Shown: piece by piece, positions 37,127 to 51,923 of the stretch | How the letters are laid out: every line of letters begins with the position of its first letter | Position numbering within the stretch: position 1 is the first letter of the stretch | From: Diplolepis rosae | Lineage: Eukaryota > Arthropoda > Insecta > Hymenoptera > Diplolepididae | Direction: 5' to 3' | Length of the DNA stretch: 64,000 nucleotides | Assembly: GCA_030998225.1 (NCBI GenBank) | Contig: JAPYXD010000592.1 | Location: 119,200 to 183,199 of the forward strand | The notes under the pieces: generated by a model | Databases searched by the model: none | Told to the model about the DNA's origin: nothing | What the model saw: the letters and a program-made list of their open reading frames with translations, nothing else | Translations under genes and position numbers: made by a program

Positions 37127-39556
37127 GTTGTTCAGGATCATATACCTGGTCTCTTAAATAATAATCTGTCGGAACTTGTTTCTTGTTCAAAGACTACCTC
37201 TTTAAAAAACAAATTCTTTTACAGTTGCAGAGATGCCGTTGCCTAGAATCATGCACCAGATTGCTAAAAAAATACTTTGCAGGAATTGTTTATATATTTA
37301 TACATAACAATTTTTAAAAACAACTCACTATACATTTTAATTGCCTCCTTGTTCAGGATCATACACCAGGTCACTAAAATAATAATCTGCTGGGACATTT
37401 TTCTTAGTCCAACACTACCTCTTTCAAATGCAAATTCTTTTGCAGTTGCAAAGATTCCGTTGCCTAGAATCATGCTACAGATTGCTATAACAATACTTTG
37501 CTGGAATTGCCTTCATATTTATACATTAATAGTTATGAAAACAACTTACAATGCATTCTAATTGCCCCGTTGTTTAGGATCATACACCAGCTCGCTAAAA
37601 TAATAATCTGCTGTAACATTTTTCTTATTCGAACACTAACTCTTTCAATAACAAATTCTTTTGCAGTTGCAAAGATTCCGATGCTCAAAATCATGCACCA
37701 GATTATTAAAACAATATTTACAGAAATTTTTTTATACTTATATATTAATAGTTATAAAAACAAAATAAAATATAATTTTAATGATCCCGTTGTTCAGGAT
37801 CATAAACCTGGTCTCTTAAATAATAATCTGTCGGAACTTTTTTCTTATTAGAACACTATCTCTTTCAAAATCAAATTTTTTTACAGTTGCAAAGACTCCG
37901 ATGCTCAAAATCATGCACCAGATTATTGAAACAATACTTTACAGAAATGTTTTTATATTTATACATTAATAATTATAAAAACAACTTAAAAAGGAATTTT
38001 TAATGATCCCGATGTTCAGGATCATACACCAGGTCGCATAAATAATAATCTGCTGGAACATTTTTCTTAGTCGAACACTACCTCTTTCAAATACAAATTA
38101 TTTTGCAGTTGCAAAGACTCCGATGCTCAAAATCATGCACCTGAATATTAGAGCAATATTTTCCAGTAATTGTTTTATATTAATACATTAATAGTTATAA
38201 AAACAACTCAAAATCCAATTTTAATGAGCACGTTGTTCAGGTTCATGCACCTGTTCGCAAAAATAATAATCTGTCGGATCTTTTTTCTTATTCGAACACT
38301 AACTCTTTCAAAAACAAATTCTTTTGCAGTTTCAAAGACTCCGATTCTCAAAATCATGCACCAGATTATTAAAACAATACTTTACAGAAATTGTTTTATA
38401 TTTATACATTAATAGTTATAAAGACAACTTAAAATACTATTTTAATGAGCACGTTGTTCAGGATCATGCACCAGGTCGCATAAATAATAATCTGACGGAT
38501 CTTTTTTCTTATTCGAACACTAACTCTTTCAAGAACAAATTCTTTTACAGTTGCAAAGACTCCGATGCTCAAAATCACGCACCAGATTGCTAAAACAATA
38601 CTTTGCAGGAATTGTCTTTATATTTATACATTAATAGTTATGAAAACAACTCACAATGCATTTTAATTGCCCAGATTTTCAGGATCATACACCTGGTAAC
38701 TAAAATATTAATCTGCTGTGACATTTTTCTTAGTCGAACACTACCTCTTTCAAATACAAATTCTTTTGCAGTTGTAAAGATTTGAGCCCTCGAATCATGC
38801 ACCATATTGCTAAAACAATACTTTGCAGGTATTATTATTATATTTATACATTAATAGCTTTAAAAAGAACTTTCAATGCATTTTATTTGCCACGTTGTTC
38901 TTGATCATACACCAGGTCGCATAAATAATAATCTGTCGGATCTTTTTTCTTATTCGAACACAAACTCTTTCAAAAGCAAATTCTTTTGCAGTTTCAAAGA
39001 CTCCGATTCTCAAAATCATACACCAGACTATTAAAACAATACTGTACAGAAATTTTTTTATATTTATACATTAATAGTTATAAAGACAACTTAAAATACT
39101 ATTTTAATGAGCACGTTGTTCAGGATCATGCACCAGGTCGCATAAATAATAATCTGTCGGATCTTTTTTCTTATTCGGACACTAACTCTTTCAAAAACAA
39201 ATTCTTTTGCAGTTTCAAAGACTCCGATTCTCAAAATCATGCACCAGATTATTGAAACAATACTTTACAGAAATTGTTTTATACTTATACATTAATATTC
39301 ATAAAAACAAAATAAAATACAATTTTAATGATCTCGTTGTTCAGGATCATGCACCAGATCGCATAAGTATTAATCTGTGGGATCTTTTTTCTTATTCGTA
39401 CACTAACTCTTTCAAGAACAAATTCTTTTGCAGTTGCAAAGACTCCGATTCTCAAAATCATGCACCAGATTATTAAAACAATACTTTACAGAATTTTTTT
39501 TATATTTATACATTAATAGTTATAAAGACAACTTAAAATACTATTTTAATGAGCAC
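37127..39556 (+). repeat. Diverged module M3 (11 monomers)
   Basis: Same monomer order as M1 and M2. The internal anchor is at 37348, 6622 bp (30 monomers) after M2. It has CATAACAATTTTT and GATGCCGTTGCC like M2, and GTTGTTCTTGATC near 38894. The closing monomer starts at 39336. Confidence 0.88.
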
Positions 39557-42500
39557 GTTGTTCAGGATCATGCACCAGGTCGCATAAATAATAATCTGTC
39601 GGATCTTTTTTCTTATTCGAACACTAACTCTTTCAAAAACAAATTCTTTTGCAGTTTCAAAGACTCCGATTCTCAAAATCATGCACCAGATTATTAAAAC
39701 AATACTTTACAGAAATTTTTTTATATTTATACATTAATAGTTATAAAGACAACTTAAAATACTATTTTAATGAGCACGTTGTTCAGGATCATGCACCAGG
39801 TCGCATAAATAATAATCTGTCTGATCTTTTTTCTTATTCGAACACTAACTCTTTCAATAACAAATTCTTTTGCAGTTTCAAAGACTCCGATTCTCAAAAT
39901 CATGCACCAGATTATTAAAACAATACTTTACAGAAATTGTTTTATATTTATACATTAATAATTATAATAACTACTTAAAATACAATTTTAATGAGCACGT
40001 TGTTCAGGATCATGCACCAGTTCGCATAAATAATAATCTGTGGGATCTTTTTTCTTATTCGAACACTAACTCTTTCAAAAACAAATTCTTTTGCAGTTTC
40101 AAACACTCCGATTCTCAAAATCATGCACCAGATTATTAAAACAATACTTTACAGAAATTTTTTTATATTTATAAATTAATAGTTATAAAGACAACTTAAA
40201 ATACTATTTTAATGAGCACGTTGTTCAGGATCAGCAACAGGTCGCATAAATAATAATCTGTCTGATCTTTTTTCTTATTCGAACACTAACTCTTTCAAAA
40301 AAAAATTCTTTTGCAGTTTCAAAGACTCCGATTCTCAAAATCATGCACTAGATTATTAAAACAATACTTTACAAAAATTGTTTTATATTTATACATTAAT
40401 AGTTATAAAGACAACTTAAAATATAATTTTAATGAGCACGTTGTTCAGGATCATGCACCAGGTCGCATAAATAATAATCTGTCGGATCTTTTTTCTTATT
40501 CGTACACTAACTCTTTCAAGAACAAATTCTTTTGCAGTTGCAAAGACTCCGATGCTCAAAATCATGCACCAGATTATTGAAACAATACTTTACAGAAATT
40601 GTTTTATATTTATACATTAATAGTTATAAAAACAATTTAAAATACAATTATAATGAGCACGTTGTTCAGGATCATGCACCAGGTCGCATAAATAATAATC
40701 TGTCGGATCTTTTTTCTTATTCGAACACTAACTCTTTCAAAAACAAATTCTTTTTCAGTTGCAAAGACTCCGATGCTCAAAATCATGCACCAAAATATTA
40801 AAACAATACTTTACAGAAATTGTTTTATATTTATACATTAATAATTATAACAACTACTTAAAATACAATTATAATGAGCACGTTGTTCAGGATCATGCAC
40901 CAGGTCGCATAAATAATAATCTGTGGAATCTTTTTTCTTATTCGAACACTAACTCTTTCAAAAACGAATTCTTTTACAGTTGCAAAGACTCCGATGCTCA
41001 AAATCATGCACCAGATTATTAAAACAATACTTTACAGAATTTTTTTTATATTTATACATTAATAGTTATAAAGACAACTTAAAATACTATTTTAATGAGC
41101 ACGTTGTTCAGGATCATGCACCAGGTCGCATAAATAATAATCTGTCGGATCTTTTTTCTTATTCGAACACTAACTCTTTCAAAAACAAATTCTTTTGCAG
41201 TTTCAAAGACTCCGATTCTCAAAATCATGCACCAGATTATTAAAACAATACTTTACAGAAATTTTTTTATATTTATACATTAATAGTTATAAAGACAACT
41301 TAAAATACTATTTTAATGAGCACGTTGTTCAGGATCATGCACCAGGTCGCATAAATAATAATCTGTCTGATCTTTTTTCTTATTCGAACACTAACTCTTT
41401 CAAAAACAAATTCTTTTGCAGTTTCAAAGACTCCGATTCTCAAAATCATGCACCAGATTATTAAAACAATACTTTACAGAAATTTTTTTATATTTATACA
41501 TTAATAGTTATAAAGACAACTTAAAATACTATTTTAATGAGCACGTTGTTCAGGATCATGCACCAGGTCGCATAAATAATAATCTGTCGGATCTTTTTTC
41601 TTATTCGAACACTAACTCTTTCAAAAACAAATTCTTTTGCAGTTTCAAAGACTCCGATTCTCAAAATCATGCACCAGATTATTAAAACAATACTTTACAG
41701 AAATTTTTTTATATTTATAAATTAATAGTTATAAAGACAACTTAAAATACTATTTTAATGAGCACGTTGTTCAGGATCATGCAACAGGTCGCATAGATAA
41801 TAATCTGTGTGATCTTTTTTCTTATTCGAACACTAACTCTTTCAAAAACATATTCTTTTGCAGTTTCAAAGACTCCGATTCTCAAAATCATGCACTAGAT
41901 TATTAAAACAATACTTTACAGAAATTGTTTTATATTTAAACATTAATAGTTATAAAGACAACTTAAAATATAATTTTAATGAGCACGTTGTTCAGGATCA
42001 TGCACCAGGTCGCATAAATAATAATCTGTCGGATCTTTTTTCTTATTCGAACACTAACTCTTTCAAAAACAAATTCTTGGGCAGTGTCAAAGACTCCGAT
42101 TCTCAAAATCATGCACCAGATTATTACAACAATACTTTACAGAAATTGTTTTATATTTATACATTAATAATTATAATAACTACTTAAAATACAATTATAA
42201 TGAGCACGTTGTTCAGGATCATGCACCAGGTCGCATAAATAATAATCTGTCGGATCTTTTTTCTTATTCGAACACTAACTCTTTCAAAAACAAATTCTTT
42301 TGCAGTTCCAAAGACTCCGATTCTCAAAATCATGCACCAGATTATTAAAACAATACTTTACAAATTTTTTTTTATATTTATACATTAATAGTTATAAAAA
42401 CAACTCAAAATACAATTTTAATGAGCACGTTGTTCAGGATCATGCACCAGGTCGCATAAATAATAATCTGTCGGATCTTTTTTCTTATTCGAACACTAAC

Positions 42501-44637
42501 TCTTTCAAAAACAAATTCTTTTGCAGATTCAAAGACTCCGATTCTCAAAATCATGCACCAGATTATTAAAACAATACTTTACAGAAATTGTTTTATATTT
42601 ATACATTAATAGTTATAAAGACAACTTAAAATACTATTTTAATGAGCAAGTTGTTCAGGATCATGCACCAGGTCGCATAAATAATAATCTGTCTGATCTT
42701 TTTTCTTATTCGAACACTAACTCTTTCAAAAACAAATTCTTTTGCAGTTTCAAACACTCCGATTCTCAAAATCATGCACCAGATTATTAAAACAATACTT
42801 TACAGAAATTTTTTTATATTTAAACATTAATAGTTATAAAGACAACTTAAAATATAATTTTAATGAGCACGTTGTTCAGGATCATGCACCAGGTCGCATA
42901 AATAATAATCTGTCGGATCTTTTTTCTTATTCGGACACTAACTCTTTCAAAAACAAATTCTTTTGCAGTTTCAAAGACTCCGATTCTCAAAATCATGCAC
43001 CAGATTATTAAAACAATACTTTCCAGAAATTGTTTTATATTTATACATTAATAGTTATAAAGACAACTTAAAATACAATTTTAATGAGCACGTTGTTCAG
43101 GATCATGCACCAGGTCGCATAAATAATAATCTGTCGGATCTTTTTTCTTATTCGAACACTAACTCTTTCAAAAACAAATTCTTTTTCAGTTGCAAAGACT
43201 CCGATGCTCAAAATCATGCACCAAAATATTAAAACAATACTTTACAGAAATTGTTTTATATTTATACATTAATAATTATAATAACTACTTAAAATACAAT
43301 TATAATGAGCACGTTGTTCAGGATCATGCACCAGGTCGCATAAATAATAATCTGTCGGATCTTTTTTCTTATTCGAACACTAACTCTTTCAAAAACAAAT
43401 TCTTTTGCAGTTTCAAAGACTCCGATTCTCAAAATCATGCACCAGATTATTAAAACAATACTTTACAGAAATTTTTTTATATTTATACATTAATAGTTAT
43501 AAAGACAACTTAAAATACTATTTTAATGAGCACGTTGTTCAGGATCATGCACCAGGTCGCATAAATAATAATCTGTCGGATCTTTTTTCTTATTCGAACA
43601 CTAACTCTTTCAAAAACAAATTCTTTTGCAGTTTCAAACACTCCGATTCTCAAAATCATGCACCAGATTATTAAAACAATACTTTACAGAAATTTTTTTA
43701 TATTTATACATTAATAGTTATAAAGACAACTTAAAATACTATTTTAATGAGCACGTTGTTCAGGATCATGCACCAGGTCGCATAAATAATAATCTGTCGG
43801 ATCTTTTTTCTTATTCGAACACTAACTCTTTCAAAAACAAATTCTTTTGCAGTTTCAAAGACTCCGATTCTCAAAATCATGCACCAGATTATTAAAACAA
43901 TACTTTACAGAATTTTTTTTATATTTATACATTAATAGTTATAAAGACAACTTAAAATACTATTTTAATGAGCACGTTGTTCAGGATCATACACATTTCG
44001 CATAAATAATAATCTGCTGGAACATTTTTCTTAGTCGAACACTACCTCTTTCAAATACAAATTCTTTTGCAGTTTCAAACACTCCGATTCTCAAAATCAT
44101 GCACCAGATTATTAAAACAATACTTTACAGAAATTTTTTTATATTTATAAATTAATAGTTATAAAGACAACTTAAAATACTATTTTAATGAGCACGTTGT
44201 TCAGGATCATGCACCAGGTCGCATAAATAATAATCTGTCTGATCTTTTTTCTTATTCGAACACTAACTATTTCAAAAACAAATTCTTTTGCAGTTTCAAA
44301 GACTCCGATTCTCAAAATCATGCACTAGATTATTAAAACAATACTTTACAGAAATTGTTTTATATTTATACATTAATAGTTATAAAGACAACTTGAAATA
44401 TAATTTTAATGAGCACGTTGTTCAGGATCATGCACCAGGTCGCATAAATAATAATCTGTCGGATCTTTTTTCTTATTAGAAAACTATCTCTTTCAAAAAC
44501 AAATTCTTTTGCAGTTGCAAAGACTCCGATGCTCAAAATCATGCACCAAATTATTAAAACAATACTTTACAGAAATTGTTTTATATTTATACATTAATAG
44601 TAATAAAAACAACTTAAAATACAATTATAATGAGCGC
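39557..44637 (+). repeat. F-type dominated run R3 (23 monomers)
   Basis: Twenty-three monomers, mixed F-type and C-type, with several TTTTTCAGTTGCAAAG / CACCAAAATATTAAAAC variants (about 40750, 43185). Small oddities include a short GGATCAGCAACAGG at 40230 and TTCTTGGGCAGTGTC near 42075. R3 is almost the same length as R1 (5081 against 5080 bp), but its variant monomers are in a different order, so I do not treat the two as copies. Confidence 0.87.
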
Positions 44638-45150
44638 GTTGTTCAGGATCATATACCTGGTCTCTTAAATAATAATCTGTCGGAACTTGTTTCTTGTTCA
44701 AAGACTACCTCTTTAAAAAACAAATTCTTTTACAGTTGCAGAGATGCCGTTGCCTAGAATCATGCACCAGATTGCTAAAAAAATACTTTGCAGGAATTGT
44801 TTATATATTTATACATAACTAGTTTTAAAAACAACTCACTATACATTTTAATTGCCTCCTTGTTCAGGATCATACACCAGGTCACTAAAATAATAATCTG
44901 CTGGGACATTTTTCTTAGTCCAACACTACCTCTTTCAAATGCAAATTCTTTTGCAGTTGCAAAGATTCCGTTGCCTAGAATCATGCTACAGATTGCTATA
45001 ACAATACTTTGCTGGAATTGCCTTCATATTTATACATTAATAGTTATGAAAACAACTTACAATGCATTCTAATTGCCCCGTTGTTTAGGATCATACACCA
45101 GCTCGCTAAAATAATAATCTGCTGTAACATTTTTCTTATTCGAACACTAA

Positions 45151-45239
45151 CACACACCAACACAAATCCTTCTGCAGTTGCAAAGATTCCGATGCTCAAA
45201 ATCACTCACCAGATTATTAAAAATATATTCAAATAAATT
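45151..45239 (+). other. Cluster of base changes in M4
   Basis: Compared with the same place in M1-M3 and M5-M7, about 16 substitutions fall within some 90 bp and length is conserved. ACTCTTTCAATAACAAATTC becomes ACACACACCAACACAAATCC; further on CATGCACCAG becomes CACTCACCAG and CAATATTTACAG becomes ATATATTCAAAT. The flanks match the other modules. This may be a real patch or a local consensus error. Confidence 0.75.
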
Positions 45240-46184
45240 TTTTTATACTTATATATTAATAGTTATAAAAACAAAATAAAATATAATTTTAATGATCCCG
45301 TTGTTCAGGATCATAAACCTGGTCTCTTAAATAATAATCTGTCGGAACTTTTTTCTTATTAGAACACTATCTCTTTCAAAATCAAATTTTTTTACAGTTG
45401 CAAAGACTCCGATGCTCAAAATCATGCACCAGATTATTGAAACAATACTTTACAGAAATGTTTTTATATTTATACATTAATAATTATAAAAACAACTTAA
45501 AAAAGGAATTTTTAATGATCCCGATGTTCAGGATCATACACCAGGTCGCATAAATAATAATCTGCTGGAACATTTTTCTTAGTCGAACACTACCTCTTTC
45601 AAATACAAATTATTTTGCAGTTGCAAAGACTCCGATGCTCAAAATCATGCACCTGAATATTAGAGCAATATTTTCCAGTAATTGTTTTATATTAATACAT
45701 TAATAGTTATAAAAACAACTCAAAATCCAATTTTAATGAGCACGTTGTTCAGGTTCATGCACCTGTTCGCAAAAATAATAATCTGTCGGATCTTTTTTCT
45801 TATTCGAACACTAACTCTTTCAAAAACAAATTCTTTTGCAGTTTCAAAGACTCCGATTCTCAAAATCATGCACCAGATTATTAAAACAATACTTTACAGA
45901 AATTGTTTTATATTTATACATTAATAGTTATAAAGACAACTTAAAATATAATTTTAATGAGCACGTTGTTCAGGATCATGCACCAGGTCGCATAAATAAT
46001 AATCTGCGGATCTTTTTTCTTATTCGAACACTAACTCTTTCAAGAACAAATTCTTTTACAGTTGCAAAGACTCCGATGCTCAAAATCATGCACCAGATTG
46101 CTAAAACAATACTTTGCAGGAATTGTCTTTATATTTATACATTAATAGTTATGAAAACAACTCACAATGCATTTTAATTGCCCA

Positions 46185-47287
46185 GATTTTCAGGATCATA
46201 CACCTGGTAACTAAAATATTAATCTGCTGTGACATTTTTCTTAGTCGAACACTACCTCTTTCAAATACAAATTCTTTTGCAGTTGTAAAGATTTGAGCCC
46301 TCGAATCATGCACCATATTGCTAAAACAATACTTTGCAGGTATTATTATTATATTTATACATTAATAGCTTTAAAAAGAACTTTCAATGCATTTTATTTG
46401 CCACGTTGTTCTGGATCATACACCAGGTCGCATAAATAATAATCTGTCGGATCTTTTTTCTTATTCGAACACAAACTCTTTCAAAAACAAATTCTTTTGC
46501 AGTTTCAAAGACTCCGATTCTCAAAATCATGCACCAGATTATTAAAACAATACTTTACAGAAATTTTTTTATATTTATACATTAATAGTTATAAAGACAA
46601 CTTAAAATACTATTTTAATGAGCACGTTGTTCAGGATCATGCACCAGGTCGCATAAATAATAATCTGTAGGATCTTTTTTCTTATTCGAACACTAACTCT
46701 TTCAAAAACAAATTCTTTTACAGTTGCAAAGACTCCGATGCTCAAAATCATGCACCAGATTGCTAAAACAATACTTTGCAGGAATTGTCTTTATATTTAT
46801 ACATTAATAGTTATGAAAACAACTCACAATGCATTTTAATTGCCCCGTTTTTCAGGATCATACACCTGGTAACTAAAATATTAATCTGCTGTGACATTTT
46901 TCTTAGTCGAACACTACCTCTTTCAAATACAAATTCTTTTGCAGTTGTAAAGATTTGAGCCCTCGAATCATGCACCATATTGCTAAAACAATACTTTGCA
47001 GGTATTATTATTATATTTATACATTAATAGCTTTAAAAAGAACTTTCAATGCATTTTATTTGCCACGTTGTTCTGGATCATACACCAGGTCGCATAAATA
47101 ATAATCTGTTGTATCTCTTTTCTTATTCCGACACTAACTCTTTAAACAACAAATTCTTTTTCAGTTTCAAAGACTCCGATTCTCAAAATCATGCACCAGA
47201 TTATTGAAACAAGACTTTACAGAAATTGTTTTATACTTATACATTAATATTCATAAAAACAAAATAAAATACAATTTTAATGATCTC
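46185..47287 (+). repeat. 662-bp (3-monomer) local duplication in M4
   Basis: The two-monomer pair recurs after 662 bp, with one near-consensus monomer (CTGTAGGATC) between the copies. The first copy reads CCCAGATTTTCAGG as in M2, M3 and M5; the second reads CCCCGTTTTTCAGG as in M1. So the two are not simple duplicates of one another: the second copy came from, or was converted by, an M1-like module. Confidence 0.8.
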
Positions 47288-47507
47288 GTTGTTCAGGATC
47301 ATGCACCAGATCGCATAAGTATTAATCTGTGGGATCTTTTTTCTTATTCGTACACTAACTCTTTCAAGAACAAATTCTTTTGCAGTTGCAAAGACTCCGA
47401 TGCTCAAAATCATGCACCAGATTATTAAAACAATACTTTACAGAATTTTTTTATATTTATACATTAATAGTTATAAAGACAACTTAAAATACTATTTTAA
47501 TGAGCAC

Positions 47508-49495
47508 GTTGTTCAGGATCATGCACCAGGTCGCATAAATAATAATCTGTCGGATCTTTTTTCTTATTCGAACACTAACTCTTTCAAAAACAAATTCTTT
47601 TGCAGTTTCAAACACTCCGATTCTCAAAATCATGCACCAGATTATTAAAACAATACTTTACAGAATTTTTTTTATATTTATACATTAATAGTTATAAAGA
47701 CAACTTAAAATACTATTTTAATGAGCACGTTGTTCAGGATCATGCACCAGGTCGCATAAATAATAATCTGTCGGATCTTTTTTCTTATTCGAACACTAAC
47801 TCTTTCAAAAACAAATTCTTTTGCAGTTTCAAAGACTCCGATTCTCAAAATCATGCACCAGATTATTAAAACAATACTTTACAGAAATTGTTTTATATTT
47901 ATACATTAATAGTTATAAAGACAACTTAAAATACTATTTTAATGAGCACGTTGTTCAGGATCATGCACCAGGTCGCATAAATAATAATCTGTCGGATCTT
48001 TTTTCTTATTCGAACACTAACTCTTTCAAAAACAAATTCTTTTGCAGTTTCAAACACTCCGATTCTCAAAATCATGCACCAGATTATTAAAACAATACTT
48101 TACAGAAATTTTTTTATATTTATAAATTAATAGTTATAAAGACAACTTAAAATACTATTTTAATGAGCACGTTGTTCAGGATCATGCACCAGGTCGCATA
48201 AATAATAATCTGTCTGATCTTTTTTCTTATTCGAACACTAACTCTTTCAAAAAAAAATTCTTTTGCAGTTTCAAAGACTCCGATTCTCAAAATCATGCAC
48301 TAGATTATTAAAACAATACTTTACAGAAATTTTTTTATATTTATACATTAATAGTTATAAAGACAACTTAAAATACTATTTTAATGAGCACGTTGTTCAG
48401 GATCATGCACCAGGTCGCATAAATAATAATCTGTCTGATCTTTTTTCTTATTCGAACACTAACTCTTTCAAAAACAAATTCTTTTGCAGTTTCAAACACT
48501 CCGATTCTCAAAATCATGCACCAGATTATTAAAACAATACTTTACAGAAATTTTTTTATATTTATAAATTAATAGTTATAAAGACAACTTAAAATACTAT
48601 TTTAATGAGCACGTTGTTCAGGATCATGCACCAGGTCGCATAAATAATAATCTGTCTGATCTTTTTTCTTATTCGAACACTAACTCTTTCAAAAAAAAAT
48701 TCTTTTGCAGTTTCAAAGACTCCGATTCTCAAAATCATGCACTAGATTATTAAAACAATACTTTACAAAAATTGTTTTATATTTATACATTAATAGTTAT
48801 AAAGACAACTTAAAATATAATTTTAATGAGCACGTTGTTCAGGATCATGCACCAGGTCGCATAAATAATAATCTGTCGGATCTTTTTTCTTATTAGAAAA
48901 CTATCTCTTTCAAAAACAAATTCTTTTGCAGTTGCAAAGATTCCGATGCTCAAAATCATGCACCAGATTATTAAAACAATACATTACAGAAATGTTTTTA
49001 TATTTATACATTAGTAATTATAAAAACAACTTAAGAAGGAATTTTTAATGATCCCGTTGTTCAGGATCATACACATTTCGCATAAATAATAATCTGCTGG
49101 GACATTTTTCTTAGTCGAACACTACCTCTTTCAAATACAAATTATTTGCAGTTGCAAAGATTCCGATGCTCAAAATCATGCACCAAATTATTAAAACAAT
49201 ACTTTACAGAAATTGTTTTATATTTATACATTAATAGTTATAATAACAACTTAAAATACAATTTTAATGAGCACGTTGTTCAGGTTTATACGCCAGGTCG
49301 CATAAATAATAATCTGTCTGATCTTTTTCCTTATTCGAACACTAACTCTTTCAAAAACAAATTCTTTTGCAGTTGCAAAGACTCCGATGCTCAAAATCAT
49401 GCACCAAATTATTAAAACAATACTTTACAGAAATTGTTTTATATTTATACATTAATAGTAATAAAAACAACTTAAAATACAATTATAATGAGCAC
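47508..49495 (+). repeat. Nine-monomer spacer run R4 (1988 bp)
   Basis: Nine monomers between M4 and M5. The order of variants, including the linked GCACTAGATT type, the CATACACATTTCGC marker (about 49070) and a monomer with TTTATACGCCAGG and TTTTTCCTTATTCG (about 49280-49340), is repeated in R5 at a distance of 4416 bp. Two monomers near 48263 and 48484 differ between R4 and R5. Confidence 0.87.
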
Positions 49496-51923
49496 GTTGT
49501 TCAGGTTTATACGCCAGGTCGCATAAATAATAATCTGTCGGAACTTGTTTCTTGTTCAAAGACTACCTCTTTAAAAAACAAATTCTTTTACAGTTGCAGA
49601 GATGCCGTTGCCTAGAATCATGCACCAGATTGCTAAAAAAATACTTTGCAGGAATTGTTTATATATTTATACATAACTAGTTTTAAAAACAACTCACTAT
49701 ACATTTTAATTGCCTCCTTGTTCAGGATCATACACCAGGTCACTAAAATAATAATCTGCTGGGACATTTTTCTTAGTCCAACACTACCTCTTTCAAATGC
49801 AAATTCTTTTGCAGTTGCAAAGATTCCGTTGCCTAGAATCATGCTACAGATTGCTATAACAATACTTTGCTGGAATTGCCTTCATATTTATACATTAATA
49901 GTTATGAAAACAACTTACAATGCATTCTAATTGCCCCGTTGTTTAGGATCATACACCAGCTCGCTAAAATAATAATCTGCTGTAACATTTTTCTTATTCG
50001 AACACTAACTCTTTCAATAACAAATTCTTTTGCAGTTGCAAAGATTCCGATGCTCAAAATCATGCACCAGATTATTAAAACAATATTTACAGAAATTTTT
50101 TTATACTTATATATTAATAGTTATAAAAACAAAATAAAATATAATTTTAATGATCCCGTTGTTCAGGATCATAAACCTGGTCTCTTAAATAATAATCTGT
50201 CGGAACTTTTTTCTTATTAGAACACTATCTCTTTCAAAATCAAATTTTTTTACAGTTGCAAAGACTCCGATGCTCAAAATCATGCACCAGATTATTGAAA
50301 CAATACTTTACAGAAATGTTTTTATATTTATACATTAATAATTATAAAAACAACTTAAAAAGGAATTTTTAATGATCCCGATGTTCAGGATCATACACCA
50401 GGTCGCATAAATAATAATCTGCTGGAACATTTTTCTTAGTCGAACACTACCTCTTTCAAATACAAATTATTTTGCAGTTGCAAAGACTCCGATGCTCAAA
50501 ATCATGCACCTGAATATTAGAGCAATATTTTCCAGTAATTGTTTTATATTAATACATTAATAGTTATAAAAACAACTCAAAATCCAATTTTAATGAGCAC
50601 GTTGTTCAGGTTCATGCACCTGTTCGCAAAAATAATAATCTGTCGGATCTTTTTTCTTATTCGAACACTAACTCTTTCAAAAACAAATTCTTTTGCAGTT
50701 TCAAAGACTCCGATTCTCAAAATCATGCACCAGATTATTAAAACAATACTTTACAGAAATTGTTTTATATTTATACATTAATAGTTATAAAGACAACTTA
50801 AATACAATTTTAATGATCACGTTGTTCAGGATCATGCACCAGGTCGCATAAATAATAATCTGCGGATCTTTTTTCTTATACGAACACTAACTCTTTCAAG
50901 AACAAATTCTTTTACAGTTGCAAAGACTCCGATGCTCAAAATCATGCACCAGATTGCTAAAACAATACTTTGCAGGAATTGTCTTTATATTTATACATTA
51001 ATAGTTATGAAAACAACTCACAATGCATTTTAATTGCCCAGATTTTCAGGATCATACACCTGGTAACTAAAATATTAATCTGCTGGGACATTTTTCTTAG
51101 TCGAACACTACCTCTTTCAAATACAAATTCATTTGCAGTTGTAAAGATTTGAGCCCTCGAATCATGCACCATATTGCTAAAACAATACTTTGCAGTTATT
51201 ATTATTATATTTATACATTAATAGCTTTAAAAAGAACTTTCAATGCATTTTAATTGCCCCGTTGTTCTTGATCATACACCAGGTCGCATAAATAATAATC
51301 TGTCGGATCTTTTTTCTTATTCGAACACAAACTCTTTCAAAAGCAAATTCTTTTGCAGTTTCAAAGACTCCGATTCTCAAAATCATACACCAGACTATTA
51401 AAACAATACTTTACAGAAATTTTTTTATATTTATACATTAATAGTTATAAAGACAACTTAAAATACTATTTTAATGAGCACGTTGTTCAGGATCATGCAC
51501 CAGGTCGCATAAATAATAATCTGTCGGATCTTTTTTCTTATTCGGACACTAACTCTTTCAAAAACAAATTCTTTTGCAGTTTCAAAGACTCCGATTCTCA
51601 AAATCATGCACCAGATTATTGAAACAAGACTTTACAGAAATTGTTTTATACTTATACATTAATATTCATAAAAACAAAATAAAATACAATTTTAATGATC
51701 TCGTTGTTCAGGATCATGCACCAGATCGCATAAGTATTAATCTGTGGGATCTTTTTTCTTATTCGTACACTAACTCTTTCAAGAACAAATTCTTTTGCAG
51801 TTGCAAAGACTCCGATTCTCAAAATCATGCACCAGATTATTAAAACAATACTTTACAGAATTTTTTTTATATTTATACATTAATAGTTATAAAGACAACT
51901 TAAAATACTATTTTAATGAGCAC
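49496..51923 (+). repeat. Diverged module M5 (11 monomers)
   Basis: The anchor is at 49717. The first monomer has been replaced in part: TTTATACGCCAGG near 49505 stands where other modules have CATATACCTGGTC. It has CATAACTAGTTTT. There is a 2-bp shortening at about 50800 (CTTAAATACAATTT) shared with M6. The closing monomer starts at 51703 and shares ACAAGACTTTAC just upstream with M4, a derived change. Confidence 0.87.

Larger units (their letters stand above)
44638..47507 (+). repeat. Diverged module M4 with internal duplication (13 monomers)
   Basis: The anchor is at 44859, again exactly 7511 bp after M3's. It has CATAACTAGTTTT like M1, but GATGCCGTTGCC like M2 and M3. A cluster of changes lies at 45151-45239. 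The CCCAGATTTTCAGG / CCACGTTGTTCTGG monomer pair at 46185-46625 occurs a second time at 46847-47287. The closing CAGATCGCATAAGTATT monomer starts at 47288. Confidence 0.87.

Noticed and set aside
25425..44637. R1 and R3 as copies of one another (5080 and 5081 bp, between modules both 7511 bp apart)
   Set aside because: The order of variant monomers in R1 and R3 does not match, so the equal length seems coincidental: 23 monomers in each.
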